A program made the position numbers and the translations under genes. The notes beneath the pieces are model-generated. The model did no database searches, had not been told where the DNA came from, and worked only from the letters and a program-made list of their open reading frames with translations. 64,000 bases of DNA from Micromonospora profundi (GTDB lineage Bacteria; Actinomycetota; Actinomycetes; Mycobacteriales; Micromonosporaceae), in the NCBI RefSeq assembly GCF_011927785.1, contig NZ_JAATJK010000001.1, forward strand, positions 5,241,001 to 5,305,000. Direction: 5' to 3'. Below, in pieces: positions 56,065 to 64,000 of this stretch (within the stretch, counting starts at the first letter, position 1; each line of letters begins with the position of its first letter).

Positions 56065-57912
56065 GTGACCAAGCAGATCCGTCAACTCGACCGGGTGGTC
56101 ATCCGGTTCGCCGGTGACTCGGGCGACGGCATGCAGTTGACCGGCGACCGGTTCACCTCCGAAACGGCGCAGCTGGGCAACGACATATCCACGCTGCCCA
56201 ACTTCCCCGCCGAGATCCGGGCACCCGCCGGCACCCTGCCCGGCGTGTCCAGCTTCCAGGTGCACTTCGCCGACTACGACATCCTCACCCCGGGTGACGC
56301 GCCGAACGTGCTGGTGGCGATGAACCCGGCGGCGCTCAAGGCCAACCTGGCCGACCTGCCGCGCGGCGCGGACATCATCGTCAACACCGACGAGTTCACC
56401 AAGCGCAACCTGGCCAAGGTCGGCTACCAGAGCAGCCCGCTCGACGACGACTCGCTGGCCGGCTACGTCGTGCACCCGGTGGCGCTGACCTCCATGACCG
56501 TCGGCGCGCTCGCCGACCTGGCGGTGCCCAAGAAGGACGCCGAGCGGTCGAAGAACATGTTCGCCCTCGGCCTGCTCTCCTGGATGTACTCCCGGCCCTA
56601 CGAGTCGACGATGCGCTTCCTGGAGCGCAAGTTCGCGTCCCGGCCCGAACTGGTCGCCGCGAACGTGGCCGCGTTCCGGGCCGGCTGGAACTTCGGCGAG
56701 ACCACCGAGGACTTCGCGGTCCGCTACGAAGTCAAGCCGGCGAAGATGCAGCCGGGCACCTACCGCAACATCACCGGCAACGCCGCGCTCTCGCTGGGTC
56801 TGGTCGCCGCCGGGGTCCGCTCCGGGCTGCCCGTCTTCCTCGGCGCGTACCCGATCACGCCGGCGTCGGACATCCTGCACGAGCTGAGCAAGCACAAGCG
56901 CTTCGGCGTGCTCACCATGCAGGCCGAGGACGAGATCGCCGCGGTCGGGGCGGCGCTGGGCGCGTCGTACGGTGGGTCGCTCGGCGTGACCACCACCAGC
57001 GGCCCGGGTGTGGCGCTCAAGAGCGAGACGATCTCCCTGGCCGTGGCCCTGGAGCTGCCGCTGGTGATCGTGGACGTGCAGCGCGCCGGCCCGTCGACAG
57101 GTATGCCCACCAAGACCGAGCAGGCCGACCTCAACATGGCGCTGTACGGCCGGCACGGCGAGGCACCCGTCGCGGTGATCGCGCCCCGGTCACCGTCGGA
57201 CTGCTTCTTCGCCGCGCTGGAGGCGGCACGGATCGCGCTCACCTACCGCACCCCGGTGATCCTGCTGTCGGACAACTACGTCGCCAACGGCTCGGAGCCG
57301 TGGCTGCTGCCCGACGTGGAGTCGCTGCCCGACCTGCGGGTCGAGTTCGCCACAAAGCCCAACGGCGACGACGGCACCACCTTCCTGCCCTACCTGCGTG
57401 ACCCGGAGACCCTGGCCCGGCCGTGGGCCATTCCCGGCACGGCGGGGCTGGAGCACCGGATCGGCGGTCTGGAGAAGGCCGACAAGACCGGCGACATCTC
57501 GTACGACCCGGCGAACCACGACTTCATGGTGCGTACCCGGGCGGCCCGGATCGAGACGATCCCGGTGCCGGACATCGAGGTGGAGGACCCGGACGGCGAC
57601 GCCCGGGTGCTGGTGCTCGGCTGGGGCTCGACGTACGGGCCGATCGGGGCGGCGTGCCGTGGCGTCCGCCAGCGCGGCCTGTCCATCGCCCAGGCGCACC
57701 TGCGGCACCTGGCTCCGATGCCTGCCAACCTCGGCGAGGTGCTGCGCTCCTACGACCGGGTGGTCATCCCGGAGATGAACCTGGGCCAGCTCGCCCACGT
57801 CATCCGGGCCCGCTACCTGGTCGACGCCATCAGCTACAACCAGGTCCGCGGCCTGCCGTTCACGGCCAACGAGCTGGAGACGACGCTGGAAGAGGTCCTG
57901 AAGAATGTCTGA
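56065..57912 (+). CDS. korA: 2-oxoacid:ferredoxin oxidoreductase alpha subunit
   Basis: A 615-aa subunit combining the gamma domain (GDSGDGMQLTGDRF, about 14-27) and the pyrimidine-binding alpha domain (GAYPITPASDILHEL, QAEDEIAAVGAALGAS, TTTSGPGVALK). With KorB it oxidises 2-oxoglutarate to succinyl-CoA, reducing ferredoxin, as in mycobacterial KorAB (Rv2455c/Rv2454c). It overlaps korB by 8 bases. AGGTGG precedes GTG 56065. Confidence 0.95.
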   Translation: MTKQIRQLDRVVIRFAGDSGDGMQLTGDRFTSETAQLGNDISTLPNFPAEIRAPAGTLPGVSSFQVHFADYDILTPGDAPNVLVAMNPAALKANLADLPRGADIIVNTDEFTKRNLAKVGYQSSPLDDDSLAGYVVHPVALTSMTVGALADLAVPKKDAERSKNMFALGLLSWMYSRPYESTMRFLERKFASRPELVAANVAAFRAGWNFGETTEDFAVRYEVKPAKMQPGTYRNITGNAALSLGLVAAGVRSGLPVFLGAYPITPASDILHELSKHKRFGVLTMQAEDEIAAVGAALGASYGGSLGVTTTSGPGVALKSETISLAVALELPLVIVDVQRAGPSTGMPTKTEQADLNMALYGRHGEAPVAVIAPRSPSDCFFAALEAARIALTYRTPVILLSDNYVANGSEPWLLPDVESLPDLRVEFATKPNGDDGTTFLPYLRDPETLARPWAIPGTAGLEHRIGGLEKADKTGDISYDPANHDFMVRTRAARIETIPVPDIEVEDPDGDARVLVLGWGSTYGPIGAACRGVRQRGLSIAQAHLRHLAPMPANLGEVLRSYDRVVIPEMNLGQLAHVIRARYLVDAISYNQVRGLPFTANELETTLEEVLKNV

Positions 57913-58939
57913 GCCCGTCGCCCTCAAGCTCACCGCGAAGGACTTCAAGTCCGACCAGGAGGTGCGCTGGTGCCCCGGCTGCGGTGACTACGCGATCCTG
58001 GCGGCCATCCAGCAGTTCATGCCGGAACTGAACATCCCCCGGGAGCGGACCGTCTTCGTCTCCGGTATCGGCTGCTCGTCGCGCTTCCCGTACTACATGA
58101 ACACGTACGGGATGCACTCGATCCACGGCCGCGCGCCGGCGATCGCGACCGGCCTGTCGGTGTCCCGTCCGGACCTGTCGGTCTGGGTGGTCACCGGCGA
58201 CGGCGACGCGCTCTCCATCGGCGGCAACCACCTGATCCACGCGCTGCGGCGCAACGTCAACCTCAAGATCCTGCTGTTCAACAACCGGATCTACGGTCTG
58301 ACGAAGGGTCAGTACTCGCCCACCTCCGAGGTCGGCAAGATCACCAAGTCGACCCCTGCCGGTTCGGCGGACGCCCCGTTCAACCCGCTCTCGCTCGCCC
58401 TCGGCGCGGAGGCCAGCTTCGTGGGTCGGACCATCGACTCCGACCGCAAGCACCTGCAGTCGGTGCTGCGGGCCGCCGCCGAGCACGAGGGTTCGGCCTT
58501 CGTGGAGATCTACCAGAACTGCAACATCTTCAACGATGGCGCGTTCGACCAGCTCAAGGACCCCTCCACCCGGGACGACTACCTGATCCGCCTGGAGCAC
58601 GGGCAGCCGATCACGTTCGGCGCCGACGGGCGGTTCTGCGTGGTGCACCCGCCGGGCGCTTTCGGCCTGGAGGTCCGGGAGACCAGCTCGGTCCGCCCGG
58701 AGGAGATCGTCGTGCACGACGCGACGGTCACCGACCCGGCGTACGCCTTCGCCCTGTCCCGGCTGCCCGCTCTGGACCTGCGCAACACCCCGATCGGTGT
58801 GTTCCGTTCCGTGGCCCGGCCGTCCTACGACAGCGTCGTGCAGGACCAGTTGGCAGCCGCGAAGGCGAAGGTCACCGAGACTCCCGAGCAGCAGCTCGCC
58901 GGCCTGCTGGGCAGCGGCGACACCTGGACGATCGTCTGA
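57905..58939 (+). CDS. korB: 2-oxoacid:ferredoxin oxidoreductase beta subunit
   Basis: A 344-aa subunit binding thiamine diphosphate and one 4Fe-4S cluster. Cys23 and Cys26 (WCPGCGDYA), a further GCSSR and a distant Cys supply the cluster; VTGDGDALSIGGNH plus NN is the ThDP/Mg2+ motif. It forms the catalytic unit with KorA. The ATG lies inside the end of korA (ATGTCTGA), so the two are translationally coupled. A strong hairpin follows. Confidence 0.95.
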   Translation: MSEPVALKLTAKDFKSDQEVRWCPGCGDYAILAAIQQFMPELNIPRERTVFVSGIGCSSRFPYYMNTYGMHSIHGRAPAIATGLSVSRPDLSVWVVTGDGDALSIGGNHLIHALRRNVNLKILLFNNRIYGLTKGQYSPTSEVGKITKSTPAGSADAPFNPLSLALGAEASFVGRTIDSDRKHLQSVLRAAAEHEGSAFVEIYQNCNIFNDGAFDQLKDPSTRDDYLIRLEHGQPITFGADGRFCVVHPPGAFGLEVRETSSVRPEEIVVHDATVTDPAYAFALSRLPALDLRNTPIGVFRSVARPSYDSVVQDQLAAAKAKVTETPEQQLAGLLGSGDTWTIV

Positions 58940-58948
58940 CCCGTACGG

Positions 58949-58995
58949 CACAACGAAACGGCCGTCCCCGGAAGCGGGGCGGCCGTTTCGTTGTG
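58949..58995. terminator. Bidirectional terminator korB / azoR
   Basis: A perfect 16-bp stem (58949-58964 with 58980-58995) encloses a smaller CCCCG-GAAG-CGGGG hairpin. On both strands the far arm carries TTTCGTTGTG-like T-rich sequence. It ends one base before the azoR stop codon. Confidence 0.85.
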
Positions 58996-58996
58996 G

Positions 58997-59641
58997 TCAG
59001 CGCTGGGCGGAGGCGGGCGCCCAGAGGTTGTCGATCTCCTTCTCGGCCGCCGCGAGGCTCGCCTCGTGCAGCGGGATCAGCTCGGCCAAGGCGGGGACCA
59101 CGGGGGCCAGGCACAGCTCGGTGGTGATGAAGCGCGGCTTCATGCCGGTCAGGGACAGGCCGTGCGGGAGCCAGGGCTCGGCGTGGTCCCAACCGTTGCG
59201 CGGGGTGCCCTCGCCGTAGCCGCCGCCCCGGCTGGCCAGCACGATGAAATCGTGGTCGCCGAGCAGGCTCTGCCCGGTCGCCAGGTCGTAGGACAGGCCG
59301 GCCACGGTCAAGTGGTCGACCCATGCCTTGACGCTGCTTGGTGCGCCGTAGTTGTAGAGCGGCAGCCCGAGCAGCACGACGTCGGCCTGCTTCACCTCGT
59401 CGACAAGTCGCTGGCTGATCTCCCAGATTTCGCGCTGCGCCGGGGTGTGCTGGTCCGGCGGCGTGGTCTGGGCCTGGAAGGCCACCGGGTCCAGGTGTGG
59501 CAGCGGCTCGGCCCCAATATCGCGGTAGGTCAGCGTTCCGTCCGGGTGAGCCGCACGCCAGACGGCGGCGGCACGGGCGGTGAGCCGCCGGCTGATCGAG
59601 CGTTCACCCTGAATGCTCGAATCGATATGCAACAGATGCAT
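58997..59641 (-). CDS. azoR: FMN-dependent NADH-azoreductase
   Basis: A 214-aa flavodoxin-fold reductase. LHIDSSIQGERSISRRLT binds FMN phosphate, LPLYNYGAPSSVKAWVDHL forms the central loop and ASRGGGYGEG is near the isoalloxazine ring. AzoR enzymes reduce quinones and azo or nitro compounds with NADH. It is divergent from a MarR-type gene, the arrangement of quinone-responsive regulation. ATG 59641 has AAAGGGAAG upstream; the minus strand also shows TATAAA at 59688-59683. Confidence 0.9.
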   Translation of the reverse strand: MHLLHIDSSIQGERSISRRLTARAAAVWRAAHPDGTLTYRDIGAEPLPHLDPVAFQAQTTPPDQHTPAQREIWEISQRLVDEVKQADVVLLGLPLYNYGAPSSVKAWVDHLTVAGLSYDLATGQSLLGDHDFIVLASRGGGYGEGTPRNGWDHAEPWLPHGLSLTGMKPRFITTELCLAPVVPALAELIPLHEASLAAAEKEIDNLWAPASAQR

Positions 59642-59710
59642 GGCTTCCCTTTCAAGGATCGTCTGTGTTACGTCAACCATTTATAGCAGGTCGATGCTCC
59701 CTCATGTCGG

Positions 59711-59716
59711 TAGACT
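59711..59716 (+). promoter_or_regulatory. -10 box of marR
   Basis: TAGACT lies 7 bases before ATG 59724, the leaderless pattern, and supports that start over three upstream in-frame ATGs. Confidence 0.55.
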
Positions 59717-59723
59717 GGCTCAC

Positions 59724-60203
59724 ATGTCCGCCCCGCCCCTTGATCCCGCAGAGCACCGTTCGGGTGCCCTGCTGGACCATCTGGCCCGGCGGATGCGGCT
59801 GCGGTCGGAGTCGGTGCTGGCACCGTTGGGCCTGCGCCCCCGGCACCTCGTCGCGCTCACCGTGTTGCGCGACGGCGGCGGCACCAGTCAGCAGGCACTG
59901 GCCACCATCCTCGCGATGGACAGCACGAACATCGTCGGGCTGCTCAACGATCTCGAAGCCGAGCACCTGGTCGAGCGACGCCGCTCACCCGAGGACCGCC
60001 GCCGGCACGTCGTCGACCTCACCGAGGATGGGATGAAACGCCTCAACGAGGCGGAATGCGCCCTGGCGAGCGCCGAGGACGAGGTGCTGGGAGCACTGGA
60101 TCCCGCCGAGCGGAAGACGCTCTACGAGTTGCTCCGGCGAGCCGCCAACACCTCGTCGGCCATCTGCACCGAAACGCTCCAGAGAGACCTCGACGCCTGC
60201 TGA
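59724..60203 (+). CDS. MarR-family transcriptional regulator
   Basis: A 159-aa winged-helix dimer. The DNA-binding helix (SQQALATILAMDSTNIVGLLNDL region) and the wing (RRRSPEDRRRHVVDLTEDG) are typical. Divergent from azoR and 82 bases away, it most likely represses azoR and itself in response to quinones or a similar ligand. No convincing palindrome was found in the 82 bases between them. Confidence 0.9.
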   Translation: MSAPPLDPAEHRSGALLDHLARRMRLRSESVLAPLGLRPRHLVALTVLRDGGGTSQQALATILAMDSTNIVGLLNDLEAEHLVERRRSPEDRRRHVVDLTEDGMKRLNEAECALASAEDEVLGALDPAERKTLYELLRRAANTSSAICTETLQRDLDAC

Positions 60204-60212
60204 CGGCGGCGG

Positions 60213-61226
60213 TCAGGCCGTGGTGCTGGCCTGAGGGCGATCGTCGCGCACGTGCACAAGCATGTCGCCGGTCTCGATCACGGCGCCCGCCTGGTCGGCC
60301 AGGCTCACCACCTTGCCCCGGCGCACCAGGGCGATCACCAACGACTCCAGCTCGCGCGGCGAGCGGCCCACCTCGCTCCGCTCCGCCGAGCGCATCGCCA
60401 GCGCCATGCCCTGGCCCGGGGTTAGCAGATCCTCCACCACGTCGATAAGCGGCGGCGCCGAGGTGGACAGGCCGAGCAGCCGGCCCGCGGTCGCCGAGGA
60501 GACGATCACATGGTGGGCGCCGCTCTGCTTGAGCAGCGGGGCGTTCTCCGCCTCCCGGGCCGCCGCGATGATCCGGACCTGACCGGCGGTGAGCTGCCGT
60601 ACGGTAAGCGCCACGAGCACGGAGGCGTCATCGCTGTCGGTCGCGATGATCACTGCCTTCGCGTTGCGGACGTGCGCCTCGTTGAGCACCGACGAGCGGG
60701 TGGCCGACCCCTCGATGGCCACCAACCCGGCGGAGGTGGCCTGCCGCAGGGCGGCGCCGTTGCGCTCCACCACCACGATCCTCGACCGGTCCAGCCCGTT
60801 CTCCATCAGGGCGTTGACCGCGCTGCGGCCCTTGGTGCCGTAGCCGCAGATGATGACGTGGTCCTTCACGGTTCTCCTCCACCGCGACAGGCGACGGCCG
60901 GTCCGGTACTGCTCGGTCAGGACTTCCAGAGTGGTGCCGACCAGGATGATCAGGAAGAGCACTCGGGCCGGGGTGATGAAGAGGACGTTGACCAGCCGGG
61001 CCGACGGCGACGCCGGCGTGATGTCGCCGTAGCCGGTGGTGGAGAGCGACACGACCGCGTAGTAGAACGAGTCGAGCAGGGTGAGGCCGTCCTCGTTGAT
61101 GTCGCGGTAGCCGTCCCGGTCCAGATAGACGGCGGCGACCACGGCGAAGACGAGGCCCAGGGCGGCAGCGAGCCGCAGGCTCAGCGCACTGAGCGGGCCC
61201 CGCCGCTGAGCGGGAAAATGGATCAC
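60213..61226 (-). CDS. Two-helix potassium channel with RCK domains
   Basis: A 337-aa channel: helix 1 (about 16-35), a pore loop with the K+ filter TTGYGD (63-68), helix 2 (about 75-100), an RCK/TrkA-N Rossmann domain (VIICGYGTKGRSAVNAL) and a TrkA-C domain. It would form a tetrameric K+ channel gated by a ligand or nucleotide at the RCK ring. It is convergent with the MarR gene (9-base gap) and divergent from the popR-like gene. Confidence 0.93.
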   Translation of the reverse strand: MIHFPAQRRGPLSALSLRLAAALGLVFAVVAAVYLDRDGYRDINEDGLTLLDSFYYAVVSLSTTGYGDITPASPSARLVNVLFITPARVLFLIILVGTTLEVLTEQYRTGRRLSRWRRTVKDHVIICGYGTKGRSAVNALMENGLDRSRIVVVERNGAALRQATSAGLVAIEGSATRSSVLNEAHVRNAKAVIIATDSDDASVLVALTVRQLTAGQVRIIAAAREAENAPLLKQSGAHHVIVSSATAGRLLGLSTSAPPLIDVVEDLLTPGQGMALAMRSAERSEVGRSPRELESLVIALVRRGKVVSLADQAGAVIETGDMLVHVRDDRPQASTTA

Positions 61227-61265
61227 CGTCGAACCTGCTCCACCACCGTCGCCTGCACGACCACA

Positions 61266-61280
61266 ACATAGCGGTTATGT
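61266..61280. promoter_or_regulatory. Small palindrome upstream of the channel gene
   Basis: ACATA-GCGGT-TATGT, 40 bases before the channel GTG and 134 bases before the popR-like ATG. Its AT-rich arms stand out in this region and could be an operator or divergent promoter part. Confidence 0.4.
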
Positions 61281-61413
61281 CGTGATCCGCACGCCCCGGC
61301 TGCGCAGCGCGCAACCGGGCGCGCTCGACGAACCCGCACGGGGCGGTCGAGACGGCCGCGGACGGGCAGAATGGGGTCTGTTCCCCGACGACGACCGCGG
61401 AAGTGAGGCCGGC

Positions 61414-61899
61414 ATGTCGTTGCTGCGACGAGTGATTGGCGGGGTGCTCCGCCGCCTACGCCAGAGCCAGGGCCGCACGCTGCGCGAGGTGGCCGCGTCC
61501 GCCGGCGTCTCGGTGCCCTACCTGTCCGAGGTCGAGCGGGGCCGCAAGGAAGCCTCCTCCGAGGTGCTCGCGGCGATCTGCCGAGCGCTCGGCATCCGCT
61601 TGTCCGACCTGCTGGAGCAGGCCCGCGACGACCTGCGCCGGGTCGAGCCGCGCATCCCGACCGCACCACGGGCCGCGCTGACGCGCCAGGGCCGCGTCGA
61701 GGTGGCCCGACGCGCCGCAGGCCAGCACACAGTGCGGACGGGCAGGCCGATCGTGGAGCACGGGCCCGGGGCGAACGGGCCGACCCTGCGTGTCGGGCCG
61801 ACCGCCTCCGCTGGCGGCTTGCGCCCCGGCCCGCGTACCCCCGCTCGGTTGGGTTGGGCGTGCGCCGGGGCTGGCTCGCGGCGGCTGACCGTCGCGTAG
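61414..61899 (+). CDS. PopR/ClgR-like XRE-family regulator
   Basis: A 161-aa protein with an N-terminal HTH of the XRE type (RQSQGRTLREVAASAGVSVPYLS, then EVERGRKEASSEVLAAICRAL), strongly resembling PopR and ClgR of Streptomyces. The C-terminal half is Pro/Arg/Gly-rich and ends RRLTVA. PopR activates clpP3-clpP4 and is itself a ClpP substrate through its C-terminus. The next gene is clpP with a PopR-like box. TGAGG precedes ATG 61414 by 5 bases. Confidence 0.85.
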   Translation: MSLLRRVIGGVLRRLRQSQGRTLREVAASAGVSVPYLSEVERGRKEASSEVLAAICRALGIRLSDLLEQARDDLRRVEPRIPTAPRAALTRQGRVEVARRAAGQHTVRTGRPIVEHGPGANGPTLRVGPTASAGGLRPGPRTPARLGWACAGAGSRRLTVA

Positions 61900-61908
61900 G
61901 CCGCGTCG

Positions 61909-61940
61909 TTCTGCCGTCGGCGCATCTGCCGGCGGCAGAA
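61909..61940 (+). promoter_or_regulatory. PopR-type box upstream of clpP
   Basis: ATCTGCC-GGC-GGCAGAA (61924-61940) matches the PopR palindrome I recall, TTCTGCC-N3-GGCAGAA, with one mismatch. A further TTCTGCC (61909-61915) precedes it, and half-site GGCAGAA occurs at 61365-61371 before the popR-like gene. It is about 95 bases from the clpP ATG. Confidence 0.7.
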
Positions 61941-62034
61941 TCCCTGGGCCACGACGGTGCCCGGTCGCACGCTGGAGGGGCCGGTCCACCGGGCGGTCCC
62001 GCCGCCCGCCGGCAGCGGCGAAAGGCGGCGGCCA

Positions 62035-62634
62035 ATGATGGGGTACGGCGTGCGAATGCTGGACGGTGCGCAACCGTCCTTCGGTGATCAGGTGTTCGAG
62101 CGGCTGCTGCGGGAGCGGATCATCTTCCTCGGCACCGAGGTGACCGAGGAGTCGGCCAACCGGGTCTGCGCGCAGATCCTGCTGCTCGCCGCCGAGGACG
62201 CCGACCGGGACATCTTCCTCTACATCAACTCGCCGGGCGGGTCGGTGAGTGCCGGGATGGCCGTTTACGACACGATGCGCTACGTCCGCAACGACGTCGC
62301 CACGCTGGCGCTTGGTTTCGCCGGCTCGATGGGGCAGTTCCTGCTCTGCGCGGGCGCGGCCGGCAAACGGTACGCGCTGCCACACTCGCGGATCATGATG
62401 CACCAGCCGTCCGGCGGGATGGGTGGCACCGCCTCGGACATCACCATCCAGGCGGAGAACATGCTGCACGTGAAGCGGACCATGCAGGAGCTGATCGCCC
62501 AGCACAGTGGACGGCCCCTCGACGACATCCAACGCGACTGGGACCGGGACCGCTGGTTCACTGCCGCTCAGGCCCGCGAGTACGGCCTCATCGACCAGGT
62601 GATCACCAGAGCTGATCAGATGTCGGCGCTCTGA
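62035..62634 (+). CDS. clpP: ATP-dependent Clp protease proteolytic subunit
   Basis: A 199-aa ClpP subunit. Catalytic Ser98 (GFAGSMGQ), His123 (MMHQPSGG) and Asp168 are at the right spacing, and LYINSPGGSVSAG is intact. Barrels of ClpP with ClpX/ClpC degrade tagged or regulatory proteins. No second clpP or ClpX gene follows, unlike the clpP1P2-clpX or clpP3P4 operons. ATG 62035 is followed by an in-frame ATG three bases on; a purine-rich AAAGGCGG lies upstream. Confidence 0.93.
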   Translation: MMGYGVRMLDGAQPSFGDQVFERLLRERIIFLGTEVTEESANRVCAQILLLAAEDADRDIFLYINSPGGSVSAGMAVYDTMRYVRNDVATLALGFAGSMGQFLLCAGAAGKRYALPHSRIMMHQPSGGMGGTASDITIQAENMLHVKRTMQELIAQHSGRPLDDIQRDWDRDRWFTAAQAREYGLIDQVITRADQMSAL

Positions 62635-62636
62635 CT

Positions 62637-62677
62637 CGCGGTGGCGGCCGGCGATGGTCCCGCCGGCCGCCACCGCG
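62637..62677. terminator. Terminator of clpP
   Basis: A 16-bp perfect stem (62637-62652 with 62662-62677) and 9-base loop begin 2 bases after the clpP stop. The 384-bp spacer to the lipoprotein gene shows nothing else but the -10 box below. Confidence 0.75.
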
Positions 62678-63005
62678 ACAAGCAACCCGCACCGGTCACG
62701 GCAGGTCAACGCGGGCCTGGCACCCAACCCGGAAGGTACGACGGTGAGCGTCGCCGATGCCGGACGCGACCCCCTCGATCCGCGTCCAACAGCTACTGAC
62801 AGGCCTTCGCCGCCGGGCCCTCGATACCGACGACCCTATTCCCAGCGGCGGGAATGGGGCCTGCCATCGAGCCGCAGCGCATTTCCGCAAATTCCCGTTA
62901 CACGCACGAACACAAATGCGAGAGGCACCGCCGATCCGGCCCGCGATCCCGCAGCCACGACACCTCAGGCGCCGGACCCGCGAAAATCCTGTGGCACCGC
63001 CCCGT

Positions 63006-63011
63006 TAGGGT
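63006..63011 (+). promoter_or_regulatory. -10 box of the lipoprotein gene
   Basis: TAGGGT lies 7 bases before ATG 63019, the leaderless pattern. Confidence 0.5.
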
Positions 63012-63018
63012 CACGTCT

Positions 63019-63789
63019 ATGCGTCGACTGATCCCAACCCTCTCGATTGCCATCACCGCCGCCCTCGTGGCCGGCTGCGGCACGACTTCCAGTGACACCG
63101 GAGGGTCCGCGCCTTCCGCCGCCGCCCCCGAGACGTCGAAGGTCGAGCCCGTCGCTGCCATCCGGCAGGGAATGGACCGCAGCCTCACCAACACGGTCAC
63201 CATGGACGCCTCGGTCAAGGCTGGCAACCAGAACATCACCCTCAGCGGAAAGATGGACCCCACCGCCAAGGCGATCCAGGTCACCGGGAACGCCCCCGAG
63301 CCGGTCGAGGCCCGCCTGATCGGCGACGTCGCCTACATCAAGTCGGACTCGCTGGACGGCAGCAAGCCGTGGATGAAGATCGACCTCAACAAGCTCAAGC
63401 CGACCAGCACCATGCGCCAGTCGTTCGACCTCAAGGCGCAGACCGGCATCATCGGCGGCGTCGTGAGCGCCCAGGAGGTCAGCCCCGGCCGCTACACCGG
63501 TGTCGCCGACCTGAACAAGGCAGCCGAAACGGCAGGCTCGGACGGCGGGATGCGCGAGGGCCTCGAGGCGACCGCCAAACTGGCCAAGGACCCGGCGGCG
63601 ATCCCGTTCGAGGCGACCCTCGACAGCGAGGGCCGGCTCACCGCGCTGTCCTACACCATCGCCACGAAGAGCGTCGGTGACCTCGTCACCGAGATGAAGA
63701 TGAGTGGCTTCGGCGAACCGGTCACCGTGAAGGCCCCGCCGGCCAACGAGACCGAGGCGGCCTCCGAGGAGATGTACAAGTTCCTCTGA
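63019..63789 (+). CDS. LppX/LprG-type lipoprotein
   Basis: A 256-aa exported lipoprotein. The signal peptide ends in the lipobox LVAGC, placing the lipidated Cys near residue 20. The mature part (about 40-256) fits the LppX/LprAFG fold, which binds lipids in a half-barrel and carries them across the envelope in mycobacteria (ITLSGKMDPT, VEARLIGDVAYIKSD segments). No partner transporter gene is beside it. TAGGGT 7 bases before ATG 63019 supports the start. Confidence 0.82.
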   Translation: MRRLIPTLSIAITAALVAGCGTTSSDTGGSAPSAAAPETSKVEPVAAIRQGMDRSLTNTVTMDASVKAGNQNITLSGKMDPTAKAIQVTGNAPEPVEARLIGDVAYIKSDSLDGSKPWMKIDLNKLKPTSTMRQSFDLKAQTGIIGGVVSAQEVSPGRYTGVADLNKAAETAGSDGGMREGLEATAKLAKDPAAIPFEATLDSEGRLTALSYTIATKSVGDLVTEMKMSGFGEPVTVKAPPANETEAASEEMYKFL

Positions 63790-63801
63790 TCAGACGGAAA
63801 T

Positions 63802-63833
63802 GGTGCCCTCCGGATCTCACTCCGGAGGGCACC
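63802..63833. terminator. Terminator of the lipoprotein gene
   Basis: GGTGCCCTCCGGA (63802-63814) pairs perfectly with TCCGGAGGGCACC (63821-63833) across a 6-base loop, 12 bases after the stop. It also faces the minus-strand gene entering from the right. Confidence 0.8.
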
Positions 63834-63861
63834 GTCGCGTCAGCAGGCTGTCGAGGCGCGA

Positions 63862-64000
63862 TCAACCGCGCCGATCTGCTGGCTTGGGCGCGAGCCGCCC
63901 ATTGGGCATGTGCACCACCCGGAGGAACGCGGGCAGCCGCCACGGCCTCGGCCCACCGATGACGACGTCGCGCCGCAGCACCGCCTGCGCGATGCTGATC
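63862..64000 (-). CDS. C-terminal end of a gene entering from the right
   Basis: The last 139 bases read on the minus strand as an uninterrupted frame ending in a TGA at 63864-63862. The 45 visible residues include VLRRDVVIGGPRPWRLP and end PADRRG. GC-ending codon use is right for a real gene. I do not recognise the family from this fragment; the 5' part lies outside the window. Confidence 0.6.
   Translation of the reverse strand, partial: ISIAQAVLRRDVVIGGPRPWRLPAFLRVVHMPNGRLAPKPADRRG

Overview
The window is high-GC actinobacterial chromosome, most likely from the family Micromonosporaceae (Micromonospora or a close relative). The evidence is the G/C-ending codon use, many GTG starts, gene blocks that follow the actinobacterial core order, and intergenic palindromes of a kind I remember from Micromonospora genomes. 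I see no prophage, insertion sequence, CRISPR array, rRNA or biosynthetic cluster. One tRNA is present, tRNA-Ala(CGC). Synteny and literature statements are from memory; no database was searched.

Region by region: 0-5 kb holds a secreted vWA protein with a partner, a small CxxC protein, a Sfp-type phosphopantetheinyl transferase and a proline-rich membrane protein. 5-15 kb holds an ArsR/SRPBCC pair, tRNA-Ala, and the block sepX/glpR - GNAT - glp(moeA-like) - galU - diguanylate cyclase facing 5-FCL, then an FmdB zinc ribbon and a SAF-type protein. 15-26 kb holds fur, DUF2231, DUF2236, RecB-like nuclease, marC, PHP phosphoesterase, a SigE-family sigma factor with its membrane partner, a PH-domain protein with a 52-aa companion, DUF6758 and a SpoU methylase. 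26-37 kb mixes three genes resembling the ethylmalonyl-CoA set (MaoC hydratase, acyl-CoA dehydrogenase, CitE-like lyase) with trxA, an HTTM/DCC pair, a radical SAM gene behind a LexA box, SDRs and two DUF4190 proteins. 37-54 kb follows the order known around Mycobacterium Rv1207-Rv1232 (MgtE-like, DUF1003, mrp, tatB, htrA, O-methyltransferase, DUF3117, tag, DivIVA-like, folP2), but sigE and rseA are absent, and pepA and a paaX/enoyl-CoA hydratase pair are present. 54-64 kb has korAB, a divergent azoR/marR pair, a K+ channel, a PopR-like regulator with clpP, and an LppX/LprG-type lipoprotein.

Regulation can be read at several places. Many starts have TANNNT six to eight bases upstream, the mark of leaderless transcripts. 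trxA has a SigR-type GGAAT-N18-GTT promoter. The radical SAM gene has a one-mismatch SOS box. clpP has a PopR-type box. Strong hairpins separate most convergent genes, and at least four kinds of long intergenic palindrome are present, one of them in two copies of the same 75-bp size.

Most genes are core or widely conserved. The most interesting points are the diguanylate cyclase placed just upstream of the galU-glp-sepX divisome genes, the palindromic repeat families, a putative AUC start on the O-methyltransferase, the loss of sigE-rseA from its usual site, and a lower-GC orphan region before trxA with a 23-bp palindrome.
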